From the NCBI GenBank assembly GCA_023412455.1, contig JAEYNQ010000057.1:1-28052 (forward strand): a stretch of 28,052 nt of DNA. The letters are read 5' to 3'. Positions 17,001-24,520 of the stretch are shown here, one piece after another (position 1 is the first letter of the stretch; each line of letters starts with the position of its first letter). The stretch comes from Bacillota bacterium. GTDB taxonomy: Bacteria > Bacillota > Clostridia > Lachnospirales > Cellulosilyticaceae. Both the position numbers and the translations under genes were made by a program. The notes beneath the pieces are model-generated. The model saw only the letters and a list, made by a program, of their open reading frames with translations. It did not search any database and had not been told where the DNA came from.

Positions 17001-17423
17001 ATGAGACGTTATGCCAAACTATCTCAAATAGCTACTGCAGATTTAAATCAGATTTTAAATTACCTCTTTACTATTTGCGATAAAATTAATATTTATTTTC
17101 CTAACACTTGTTCTACTGAAGTAGCTTCTTTTAAATCTCAATTCTTAAGTGCTACTCATATTGTAGAAAACCAAGAAGAACTCTCCTCCTTAGAAGAAAC
17201 TCTGGAAGAAAAAGAAGGCTTCTCCATGATTATTGCTTCCCTTACTGATGAAGTAAAGGAGCTTATCCTTACTATGAAGCCTAACTTTCACTTAGACTTA
17301 GGGCTTATTGCTGGAGATAAGGTGCTATTTTATTGGGGTGATGAAGATGAATGTGTTCTTGAAACAGAAGAAGGCTCTGACCTTTTTTCAGACTCCCTTT
17401 TTGACAACTTCAAACAGATATAA
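17001..17423 (+). CDS. hypothetical acidic protein, 140 residues
   Basis: I do not recognise this protein. It has its own near-consensus promoter and an AGGAG ribosome-binding site, spaced rather far (11-12 bases) from the ATG. The N-terminal part (MRRYAKLSQIATADLNQILN) looks helical. The middle has a Glu-rich stretch (NQEELSSLEETLEEKEG, about 57-73). The C-terminal part is predicted beta-like and very acidic (WGDEDECVLETEEGSD). No signal peptide, membrane span or catalytic motif is seen. It lies between the chemoreceptor and the UBA-DUF4342 gene, which tells little about function. Confidence 0.68.
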   Translation: MRRYAKLSQIATADLNQILNYLFTICDKINIYFPNTCSTEVASFKSQFLSATHIVENQEELSSLEETLEEKEGFSMIIASLTDEVKELILTMKPNFHLDLGLIAGDKVLFYWGDEDECVLETEEGSDLFSDSLFDNFKQI

Positions 17424-17537
17424 ATTAAAAATTTCTTATCTCTTTCTCATGAAATTCTAATAATCTACTTATTTTCTTTTAATATAGGTGAGCTATACTC
17501 ATAGTATCAAATAAAAAGAAATCTAAAGGAGATTATT

Positions 17538-17948
17538 ATGGGAACAATTACTATTGAACAAATTGATTTAATTATGGCAAGAGCGAATGTCACTTATGCA
17601 GAAGCTAAAGAAGCTTTAGAAAATACCAATGGAGATGTGGTGGAAGCCCTTCTTTACTTAGAACAAAATGCCAAAATAAAAAGTACACCAAAACCAGAAC
17701 CTACACCTAGCCAAAAGATTACTTCTTTCGTAGATAAGCTCAATGCTACACGCTTTATTTTAGTAAAAAAAGAGCATGTCTTGGTAGATGTTCCTCTTTC
17801 TATTGCTCTTATCCTCATCCTGTGTACTCTGCATGTCTCTGTTATTACACTTCTCATTGCCATTTTATTTGGTGTGAAAATCAAACTTGAAGGTGATAAT
17901 GAAATAGCTGATAAGGTGAATTCTACACTCGATCAAATTAACAAATAA
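17538..17948 (+). CDS. UBA/TS-N domain protein with DUF4342
   Basis: The 136-residue protein has an N-terminal UBA-like (TS-N) three-helix domain (about 4-45) with the typical IEQIDLIMARANVTYAEAKE and NGDVVEALLYLEQ pattern. A linker follows, then a DUF4342 domain (about 57-136). The latter contains RFILVKKEHVLVDVPLSIAL and a hydrophobic stretch ILILCTLHVSVITLLIAILF (about 91-110) that could span or dip into a membrane. This two-domain arrangement is common in clostridia and has no established function. The ATG follows AAAGGAG. A strong terminator follows the gene, so it is likely the end of its transcript. Confidence 0.82.
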   Translation: MGTITIEQIDLIMARANVTYAEAKEALENTNGDVVEALLYLEQNAKIKSTPKPEPTPSQKITSFVDKLNATRFILVKKEHVLVDVPLSIALILILCTLHVSVITLLIAILFGVKIKLEGDNEIADKVNSTLDQINK

Positions 17949-17954
17949 ATCTTA

Positions 17955-18006
17955 AAAGGCTACTTTAAAAAATAAAGTTAAAAACTTTTCTTTTAAGGTA
18001 GCCTTT
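17955..18006 (+). terminator. terminator after the UBA-DUF4342 gene
   Basis: Arms of 16 bases (17955-17970 and 17991-18006, core AAAGGCTAC/GTAGCCTTT) pair throughout with a single G-U. A CTTTTTAT tail follows on the plus strand. It starts 7 bases after the stop codon. Confidence 0.88.
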
Positions 18007-18054
18007 CTTTTTATGCTATAATTGTAATCTTTCTTTTTATGTTATAATTAATTA
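18003..18054 (+). promoter_or_regulatory. twin extended -10 promoters in a 26-bp tandem repeat
   Basis: Two adjacent copies of CTTTCTTTTTATGNTATAAT (18003-18028 and 18029-18054) each contain TGNTATAAT, a perfect extended -10 (TATAAT at 18017-18022 and 18043-18048). They overlap the tail of the preceding terminator and lie 45-75 bases before the regulator ATG at 18093. No good -35 is seen, as expected when an extended -10 is present. Confidence 0.65.
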
Positions 18055-18092
18055 AATTTAAGTTTGTTTAATCATCTCACTAGGAGGTCTTT

Positions 18093-18779
18093 ATGAGCCA
18101 ATCTCTATTAATTATTGAAGATGAAATTAAAATAGCCCGTTTTTTGCAACTTGAATTACAACATGAAGGCTACGAAGTAGACATTTCTCACGATGGACGA
18201 GAAGGATTAAATAAAGCCCTACAAGCTTCCTACGATTTAATTATCTTGGATGTTATGCTTCCTTCTTTAAACGGTATGGAAGTCCTAAGGAGAATTCGCC
18301 AAACCTCTGAGGTACCTGTTATTATGCTTACAGCCAAAGATGATGTGATGGATAAAGTGATGGGACTTGATTTAGGTGCTCAAGATTATATGACAAAGCC
18401 CTTTGCTATTGAAGAACTCTTAGCACGTATTCGTGTTGTTTTTAAGCTCAAAACGAAAACACCTCCGTCTCCTAATTCTTCTCATCTCACTTGTGGCAAA
18501 CTCAGCGTCTATCCAGATAAATTTGAAGTGCTTTATGACCTTACTCCTGTATTACTCACTAAAAGGGAGTTTGAACTCCTCCATTACCTTATGCTTAATA
18601 AAAACCTGGTTCTAAGTAGGGATAATATCTTGGAAAAGGTATGGGGATATGATTATATAGGAGACACCAATGTGGTAGATGTCTACATCCGTTATTTAAG
18701 AAATAAGCTTGATCAAACCTTTCAAACCAAAATTATTCATACCGTTAGAGGAATGGGGTATCAAATAAAAGATGTTTAA
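18093..18779 (+). CDS. OmpR-family response regulator (ArlR-like)
   Basis: The 228-residue regulator has a receiver domain with the IEDE pocket, phospho-acceptor Asp53 in LIILDVMLP, LTAKDDVMDKVMGLDLGAQD and the switch lysine in MTKPFAIEELLARIR. The C-terminal winged helix (about 130-228) includes LTKREFELLHYLMLNKN and VDVYIRYLRNKLD, then VRGMGYQIKDV. The ATG follows AGGAGG with 5-base spacing. It overlaps the downstream kinase gene by 8 bases, so the pair is translationally coupled. The closest well-known relatives are ArlR/CiaR-type regulators. Orthology is not claimed. Confidence 0.94.
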   Translation: MSQSLLIIEDEIKIARFLQLELQHEGYEVDISHDGREGLNKALQASYDLIILDVMLPSLNGMEVLRRIRQTSEVPVIMLTAKDDVMDKVMGLDLGAQDYMTKPFAIEELLARIRVVFKLKTKTPPSPNSSHLTCGKLSVYPDKFEVLYDLTPVLLTKREFELLHYLMLNKNLVLSRDNILEKVWGYDYIGDTNVVDVYIRYLRNKLDQTFQTKIIHTVRGMGYQIKDV

Positions 18780-19944
18780 TAAAGTTAAAAAATTTTTTAA
18801 GGCATTCTTTTTTGCTATTACATTTGTTTTTCGTGTCACCTTTGCCCTTTTAAATTTCATTGTCTTAAGTATAAGTACCTTTATAGGCTTTATCTTTAGA
18901 AAAATCCGTTTTTCTATTACCTTTAAGCTAAATTTTATTTACGGATTACTTTATGTTACTCTGTCCACAATTACTCTTTGGTTAGGTGCCGCCATTTTCT
19001 CCTATTACTTAAAACATCCTACTCTCTCTTCTTTTACGCGTGAACAAACCTTTTTACTTATTGTTATTGTGTTACTTAGTATATCCCTTAGCCTCTTTTT
19101 ATCTTTTGGGAAAATTTTAGTAACTAAAATGTTTGAGCCTCTCAAAAATATGACTACTACCGTTCAAAAAATAAGTGGCCATGAGATTAAAGCCCGCCTA
19201 GACACAACTGGCGCCAAAGATGAACTTAAAGATTTAGCTATTACCTTTAATGCCATGATGGACCGTCTAGAAACCTTTGTACAACATCAACAGCAATTTG
19301 TATCTGATGCTTCTCATGAGTTACGCACCCCTATTGCTGTGATTCAAGGTTATGCCGATTTATTAGCTAGATGGGGGACTGAGGACCCGGCTATTCTTAC
19401 CGAAAGTATTCAGTCCATTAAGGACGAAGCAGCTAGTATGAAAGACCTGGTTGAAAAACTTCTCTTTCTAGCACGTAGTGATAAAAAAACCTTACAGGTT
19501 GATAAAGTCACTCTCAACCTTTCCCAATTGGCCCACCAAACCCTCAAGGAAATAGGTTTTATTGATGATGAACATGAATTTATTTCTCGTATAGAACCAG
19601 ATATTATGATTACTGGCGATGCTCATCTTATCAAAGAGCTCCTACGCATTCTCTTGGATAATGCTATAAAGTATACACCTGAAGGTGGAGTCATTACTAT
19701 TTCCTGTGTACAGACCTTTCAATCTACAACTCTCTCTGTTAAAGATACAGGTATAGGTATCCCTAATGAGCATCTTCATTCTCTTTTTGAACGATTTTAT
19801 AGAGCTGATACAGCCCGCACCAAAAATGCAGGGGGTACAGGATTAGGCCTAGCTATTGCCAAAGAAATTTGTAAAGCACATAATGCTCAAATTTTCGTTA
19901 ATAGCACTGTAGGTGAAGGTAGCGAATTCATTATCTTTTTTTAA
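18772..19944 (+). CDS. sensor histidine kinase (ArlS-like)
   Basis: The 390-residue kinase has an unusually hydrophobic, Phe-rich N-terminus (about 8-42) before two further membrane helices (about 53-79 and 92-113). The extracytoplasmic loop between them is very short (about 12 residues), so it probably senses through the membrane. HAMP (about 114-170), HisKA with His182 in SDASHELRTPIAVIQGY and HATPase_c with LLDNAIKYTPEGG (N box), DTGIGIP (G1) and GGTGLGLAIAKEIC (G2) follow. It overlaps the regulator by 8 bases (ATGTTTAA). The predicted extra N-terminal membrane segment is odd for ArlS-type kinases. Confidence 0.93.
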   Translation: MFNKVKKFFKAFFFAITFVFRVTFALLNFIVLSISTFIGFIFRKIRFSITFKLNFIYGLLYVTLSTITLWLGAAIFSYYLKHPTLSSFTREQTFLLIVIVLLSISLSLFLSFGKILVTKMFEPLKNMTTTVQKISGHEIKARLDTTGAKDELKDLAITFNAMMDRLETFVQHQQQFVSDASHELRTPIAVIQGYADLLARWGTEDPAILTESIQSIKDEAASMKDLVEKLLFLARSDKKTLQVDKVTLNLSQLAHQTLKEIGFIDDEHEFISRIEPDIMITGDAHLIKELLRILLDNAIKYTPEGGVITISCVQTFQSTTLSVKDTGIGIPNEHLHSLFERFYRADTARTKNAGGTGLGLAIAKEICKAHNAQIFVNSTVGEGSEFIIFF

Positions 19945-20109
19945 GGAACCCTTTGCTATCCATCCTATATAAATCTGCTATTTTATTATTTAGCCTCACA
20001 AGCTACTGATTATACTTAATCTGTAACCTATGTATTGATAGCCTAGCTAAATACTGCCTTACACTTATTCTTTTTGGGACTCGTCATGCTATGGCTTATT
20101 TATAAAAAA

Positions 20110-20198
20110 ACTGCTATAAATAGGCTTCTATTTAACTATAAGATAATAAGCTTTAAACCTTATTATTTATACTTAGATAAAAGTACATTTATAGCAGT
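20110..20198. terminator. bidirectional terminator between convergent genes
   Basis: A 12-bp perfect inverted repeat ACTGCTATAAAT (20110-20121) and ATTTATAGCAGT (20187-20198) is flanked by A-run and T-run, so it can terminate both the plus-strand kinase and the minus-strand rsmI. Inside is a second 8-bp stem, ATAATAAG/CTTATTAT (20143-20150 and 20159-20166), giving a two-tier structure with an unusually long interior. Confidence 0.75.
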
Positions 20199-20203
20199 AT
20201 TTT

Positions 20204-21049
20204 TTATTGGTGCAAATAGGCATATACTTCTCTTTTACTTACACCTCTATCTTTAGCCACTAGCTTCATAGCTGATTTCTCATCTATTCCTTGTCCTAAA
20301 TAATGTTGCATATGCTCTTCTATGGACATATTCGTCCATTCTTGTTGTGCTTCTTGCTGAAGCTCTTTTATATCTTTTCCTTGTAGAATGAGGACGTACT
20401 CTCCCCTAGGTTCTTCTTCCTTATAGCGTTCTAGAGCACCCTCTAACGTAGTCTTAAAAACCATTTCATGCTTCTTCGTAAGCTCCTTAGTAATAGTTAT
20501 TCCTCTATCTCCTAATGCTTCTAATAAACTCTGTAGTGTCTTTATGAGTCGATGAGGTGCCTCATACATAATAACTGTACGAGTTTCGTCCTTTAAACGT
20601 TGGAGTACTTCTACTTTCTCTTTTTTATTGGATGGTAAAAAACCCTCAAAAACAAATCTTCTTGTCGATTGTCCAGAAATAATAAGAGCTGTTATACCTG
20701 CTACAGCTCCGGGGGCAGAGGTTACTGTTATTCCTTCTTCTATGGCTAGGCTTACTAAATCTTCTCCTGGGTCAGATATTCCTGGTGTTCCTGCATCCGT
20801 CACTAATACAATATTTTTTCCCTCTTTTAAAAGGCCAATCAGTTCAATGCCCTTTTCCATTTTATTATGCTCATGATAGCTAATTAACCGCGTATGAATA
20901 TCAAAATGGTTTAGTAGCTTTTTGGTATGCCTTGTATCCTCCGCTGCAATAAAGTCTGCTTCTTTTAATAAACGTACTGCACGATAGGTTATATCCTCTA
21001 GATTGCCAATAGGGGTTGCACATAAGGTTAAAACACCATATTCACTCAT
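20204..21049 (-). CDS. rsmI: 16S rRNA (cytidine1402-2'-O)-methyltransferase
   Basis: The 281-residue enzyme 2'-O-methylates C1402 in the ribosomal P site, using S-adenosylmethionine. It shows family motifs LCATPIGNLEDITYRAVRLL, AAEDTRHTKKLLNHF, VTDAGTPGISDPGEDLV, SAPGAVAGITALIISG and EAPHRLIKTL. The ATG follows AAGGAGTAAAACAG, five bases after the trmN6 stop codon, so the two are cotranscribed. The stop codon lies in the T tract of a bidirectional terminator. It is the end gene of the holB-ricT-trmN6-rsmI block, as in other Firmicutes. Confidence 0.96.
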   Translation of the reverse strand: MSEYGVLTLCATPIGNLEDITYRAVRLLKEADFIAAEDTRHTKKLLNHFDIHTRLISYHEHNKMEKGIELIGLLKEGKNIVLVTDAGTPGISDPGEDLVSLAIEEGITVTSAPGAVAGITALIISGQSTRRFVFEGFLPSNKKEKVEVLQRLKDETRTVIMYEAPHRLIKTLQSLLEALGDRGITITKELTKKHEMVFKTTLEGALERYKEEEPRGEYVLILQGKDIKELQQEAQQEWTNMSIEEHMQHYLGQGIDEKSAMKLVAKDRGVSKREVYAYLHQ

Positions 21050-21054
21050 CTGTT

Positions 21055-21822
21055 TTACTCCTTCTTTTTCTTACCGTAGATCTCATATATTTCATCCGTA
21101 TAAGAACCATCCTCATTATAAACCACCAATGGAGGTTGTACACGCATCTCTGGCTTAGCATTTTTAACTGCCTCAATTAAGACCATATTGGGCTCCTTAT
21201 TTAATTTCGGATGAATAAATCTTAACCTTTTAGGCTCGAGATTATACTTTTTCATAGTCATTAAGATCTCCACTAATCTTAAAGGACGATGAATCATGCA
21301 AAGCTTACCATTATATTTTAGCATATCACTACTTGCTTTAATAATATCTTCTAACGTACATGTGATCTCATGTCTGGCCATATTCTTGGAGGGATGATCA
21401 TTCTTGAGTCCAATATCTCCCTTCATATAAGGTGGGTTACTTGTAATAATATCAAATTCACATGCTTTAAAGTGTTTCTTATACTCTTTAATATCTACAT
21501 GGCGCATACGTACATGATCTTGTATCCCATTTAGTAGCACAGAGCGACTGGCCATCTCAACCATTTCTGATTGAATATCAATCCCTGTATAATTACCCTT
21601 CTGATAACTGGCATGCATGATAATGGGTATAATTCCTGTACCTGTACCTATATCTAATATCCTTTGCTTATCGCTTGCTACCTTAGCAAAATGAGCCAGC
21701 AGGATAGCATCAATCCCGAAGCAAAATACTTCGGGATTTTGTATCAGCAAATAGCCATTCCTCTCTAAATCATCAAGTCTCTCATTCGAGCGAACTAAAG
21801 TCAAATCCTTTGTATTCGTCAT
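21055..21822 (-). CDS. trmN6: tRNA1(Val) (adenine37-N6)-methyltransferase-like protein (YabB)
   Basis: The 255-residue Rossmann-fold methyltransferase belongs to the TrmN6/YfiC/YabB family, which methylates N6 of A37 in tRNA1(Val) in E. coli. The SAM motif ILDIGTGTGIIPI is at about 55-67, and the N6-adenine motif ITSNPPYMKGD at about 126-136. The start overlaps the end of ricT by 41 bases. GAGGAGAGCGTAG immediately upstream supports this ATG. It is followed closely by rsmI. The family call is firm; the exact tRNA substrate in this organism is inferred. Confidence 0.93.
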   Translation of the reverse strand: MTNTKDLTLVRSNERLDDLERNGYLLIQNPEVFCFGIDAILLAHFAKVASDKQRILDIGTGTGIIPIIMHASYQKGNYTGIDIQSEMVEMASRSVLLNGIQDHVRMRHVDIKEYKKHFKACEFDIITSNPPYMKGDIGLKNDHPSKNMARHEITCTLEDIIKASSDMLKYNGKLCMIHRPLRLVEILMTMKKYNLEPKRLRFIHPKLNKEPNMVLIEAVKNAKPEMRVQPPLVVYNEDGSYTDEIYEIYGKKKKE

Positions 21823-22669
21823 CTACGCTCTCCTCACGGCAACATTTCTTCTTTCTTCCCATGATTTTAATATCTTTACTTGAATAAATAATAGCCTCTT
21901 TCTCATCTTTATCCTTTTTCTTTACAGCTACCTTAATCTGCTCTCTTAAAAGATTAACAGATAAGACTTCTCCTTTACCCTCAGGAGTAATAACTGTATC
22001 TCCTACTTCTGGTAGGCGGTCTCTTATCTCTACATAACAATCTTGTTCATATTTTAAACAACACATCAACCTGCCACAAATCCCTGATATTTTAATAGGA
22101 TTTAAAGAAAGACTTTGTTCTTTAGCCATCTTAATAGATACAGGTTGGAAATCTCCTAAAAAGCTGTTACAGCATAGATTGCGTCCACAAATCCCCATGC
22201 CTCCACACATCTTTGTTTCATCTCTTACACCAATCTGTCGTAACTCAATACGAGTTTTAAAGATAGAGGCTAATTCTTTAACCAATTCTCTAAAATCTAC
22301 ACGTTCGTAAGAAGTAAAATAAAAAAGCACTTTATTATTATCAAAGGTATACTCTACATCAATAAGCTTCATATCGAGACCATGTTTGATAATTTTTTCT
22401 TTACAAATAGCAAAAGCTTCTTTTTCTTTTGCTTTATTTTGCTCATAGATTGCATCATCTTCTTTGGAAGCTGGACGAATGACTTTTTTAAGAGGTTGTA
22501 CAACTTCTTTATGCTCTATTTCCTTATTAGGGATAACGACTTCTCCGTATTCTACCCCTCTTGCTGTTTCTACTATAGCATGTTGCCCTTGCTCATACTG
22601 AGTCTCCTCAGGATCGAAGTAATATATCTTGCCAGCACGCCTAAAGCGTATGCCTATTACCGTTATCAT
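21782..22669 (-). CDS. ricT: PSP1-domain protein RicT (YaaT)
   Basis: This 295-residue PSP1 C-terminal-domain protein is known in Bacillus as RicT/YaaT, part of the RicA-RicF-RicT complex that affects RNase Y processing and the sporulation phosphorelay. Cysteines cluster at 155, 161, 166, 167 (MCGGMGICGRNLCC) and 198, 203, 204, 211 (GICGRLMCCLKYEQDC). They fit the iron-sulfur ligands described for the complex. Its ATG overlaps the holB stop codon (ATGA), with GGAGAGG upstream. No ricA or ricF gene is in the window. The C-terminus is basic and Cys-containing (KKCCRE). Confidence 0.95.
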   Translation of the reverse strand: MITVIGIRFRRAGKIYYFDPEETQYEQGQHAIVETARGVEYGEVVIPNKEIEHKEVVQPLKKVIRPASKEDDAIYEQNKAKEKEAFAICKEKIIKHGLDMKLIDVEYTFDNNKVLFYFTSYERVDFRELVKELASIFKTRIELRQIGVRDETKMCGGMGICGRNLCCNSFLGDFQPVSIKMAKEQSLSLNPIKISGICGRLMCCLKYEQDCYVEIRDRLPEVGDTVITPEGKGEVLSVNLLREQIKVAVKKKDKDEKEAIIYSSKDIKIMGRKKKCCREESVDDEYKGFDFSSLE

Positions 22670-23655
22670 TTTTTCCTCTCCTTTAACTTTAATAATAAAT
22701 TCTCTATAACAAAGGTACCATATATATTCTGTCTAATATCTGTTAATGCTTTTATAATACAGTCAATACTTTGACTAACTTTATTATACGTTAATATAGA
22801 GGCCCTGTCCAATAACTGTTGCTGGTAATCACTATAATATAGCGCTTCTGTTTGAGTTGCTTTTAAAAGTGCAATATCCCTATACCAATATAACCAGTAC
22901 TCTAAAAGTCTCTCTATTTCCTCTTTTTGTTCTGTTATTTCTTTTACTAAATTATATAGCCCTATCAAATCTGATTTCTCTAAGCGTTCTAAATATGCTA
23001 TAGCCTTGGCTCTAAGCTCAAAGAAGCCTTCATCTTGTAAAATATCCTTTACTTTTCCTATGCTACCATCTGCTAAATTCATAAGGATTTTCTTTTTACC
23101 TTCACTAATGGGTTGCCTTGATAAATAAGTACCTAGCTCCTCCTGACTAAGGGGATTAAATCTTACGGTTATGCACCTTGACTTAATAGTAGGCAACATC
23201 CTAGAGGCATTCTCACATACTAAAATAATAATGCCATATTTAGGAGGTTCTTCTATCGTCTTCAGCATTGCATTTTGTCCTTCAATAGTAATGGTATCGG
23301 CAGATTGTACTACGATAATTTTATAATCCGATTGATAGGGTTTAATATCCATCTCCTTGACCATATTACTTCTAATTGTTTCGATTTTAGTTACCCTTGT
23401 ATCTTTTTCTATAGAAATCAAATCAGGATGTGTCCCAGAATCTATCATATAGCATGATTTACAGGCATTACAGGGCTTATCTCCTTCCTTTGCTTCACAT
23501 AAAAGTAATTTAGCCACTGCTAGTGCGAAAGTATTTTTACCTACTCCATAAGGCCCTTCAAAAATATAGCTATGGGATAATTTATCTTTTTCTATTACTT
23601 TCTTGAAATATGCCTTTGCATCCTCATGACCTATAATATTTTGAAATGCTTTCAT
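22666..23655 (-). CDS. holB: DNA polymerase III delta' subunit
   Basis: The 329-residue clamp-loader subunit of the AAA+ family works in the DnaX complex that loads the beta clamp. Walker A is EGPYGVGKNTFA (about 33-44). Zinc-binding cysteines are at 53, 62, 65 and 68 (CNACKSC). The SRC arginine-finger motif is intact (LPTIKSRCITVRF). The order yaaR-holB-ricT is the standard Firmicute arrangement. The ATG follows AAGGAGAAGG. A large two-tier hairpin lies between yaaR and holB (23720-23808), so holB may be partly expressed by read-through or from its own promoter. Confidence 0.96.
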   Translation of the reverse strand: MKAFQNIIGHEDAKAYFKKVIEKDKLSHSYIFEGPYGVGKNTFALAVAKLLLCEAKEGDKPCNACKSCYMIDSGTHPDLISIEKDTRVTKIETIRSNMVKEMDIKPYQSDYKIIVVQSADTITIEGQNAMLKTIEEPPKYGIIILVCENASRMLPTIKSRCITVRFNPLSQEELGTYLSRQPISEGKKKILMNLADGSIGKVKDILQDEGFFELRAKAIAYLERLEKSDLIGLYNLVKEITEQKEEIERLLEYWLYWYRDIALLKATQTEALYYSDYQQQLLDRASILTYNKVSQSIDCIIKALTDIRQNIYGTFVIENLLLKLKERKK

Positions 23656-23719
23656 TCCTTCTCCTTCTTCATAGTTAAGTATTTACTTTGAGCCCTTAAC
23701 TCTATTTTATTTCCTAAAA

Positions 23720-23808
23720 AGACTGTTGCAAGCCTTCACTCTTACCTAGTTATCCATTTCAGTGGATATTTACTAGATAATGTTGTTTAGAATGTCTTGC
23801 AACAGTCT
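23720..23808 (-). terminator. two-tier hairpin between yaaR and holB
   Basis: Perfect 13-bp arms AGACTGTTGCAAG (23720-23732) and its complement (23796-23808) enclose a second stem built from CTAGT/ACTAG (23746-23750 and 23772-23776) and TATCCA/TGGATA (23751-23756 and 23763-23768). Minus-strand T residues follow (23715-23719). It starts 4 bases after the yaaR stop codon. Terminator or attenuator function is likely. Confidence 0.7.
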
Positions 23809-23811
23809 CTT

Positions 23812-24258
23812 TTAAGTCACTATATCTAGAAGTAACCCTTGTACTTCTCCTATTCGGTCTAAAATATCCATTTGATTCTTTTCCGTCTTAAGAAGTTCTT
23901 GGGCTAGTTCATCTAATTTTTCATTAACCACACGTACGATACCATAAACACGATGCCTTCCTCTTCTATCAAGGAAATTTTCTCGTGAAAACTTATGAGA
24001 ATTTACAACTACTTCATTCATAAAATTAGAAATTAGACCTCTATACACTTTTAAATCTCTAATATCCATATGTTCGGCAATCTTAGCACCTTGCTCTGTG
24101 ATTTGTTTTACCATCTCTTTAAGTTTATCTTGAAGTTCACTCTCTTCAATCTGTCCCAGTAAAACAAATTTAAAGCCTTTATCTATTTTTGCTTCTGTTA
24201 CTCCAGGTAATTCTTTTAAAGTAGGCATCTGTATATTGCTAACTTGTATATTGGCCAT
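23812..24258 (-). CDS. yaaR: YaaR family protein (DUF327)
   Basis: The 148-residue helical protein of the YaaR/DUF327 family has no established biochemical role. Recognisable features are the central segment RDLKVYRGLISNFMNEVV and NSHKFSRENFLDRRGRHRVYGIVRVVNEKLDELA, which is highly conserved in the family. The position between tmk and holB is the standard one in Firmicutes. The usual neighbour yaaQ is absent here. The ATG lies behind GGGGAG. Confidence 0.92.
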   Translation of the reverse strand: MANIQVSNIQMPTLKELPGVTEAKIDKGFKFVLLGQIEESELQDKLKEMVKQITEQGAKIAEHMDIRDLKVYRGLISNFMNEVVVNSHKFSRENFLDRRGRHRVYGIVRVVNEKLDELAQELLKTEKNQMDILDRIGEVQGLLLDIVT

Positions 24259-24499
24259 TTTATCCGCTCCCCTAATTTACTTCCTATTATATGCCTCTCA
24301 TTTAACTTTATTTTAAATTATTCTATATAGCATTGCAATATCCATTGCATTATCATATATACTCTTCCACTACTTAATATATCGACATTTATTTTGTTTT
24401 TTATACTGATATTAGTTCTAACTTCTCTATACGCATTAAATATATCTTAGTATTTAGAGGCAAACTGTTTATTAAGCCACTCTTACTATTAATCAAGTC

Positions 24500-24520
24500 T
24501 TATGATTTAAGTAATCATAA
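24500..24520 (-). terminator. weak hairpin right after tmk
   Basis: An 8-bp inverted repeat TTATGATT/AATCATAA (24500-24507 and 24513-24520) abuts the tmk stop codon. There is no T run, so termination is doubtful. It may be a processing or weak pause site. Confidence 0.3.

Noticed and set aside
24320..24360. TGCAATG direct repeats upstream of yaaR as an operator
   Set aside because: Only two short copies 12-13 bases apart in AT-rich DNA, with no matching regulator; could be chance.
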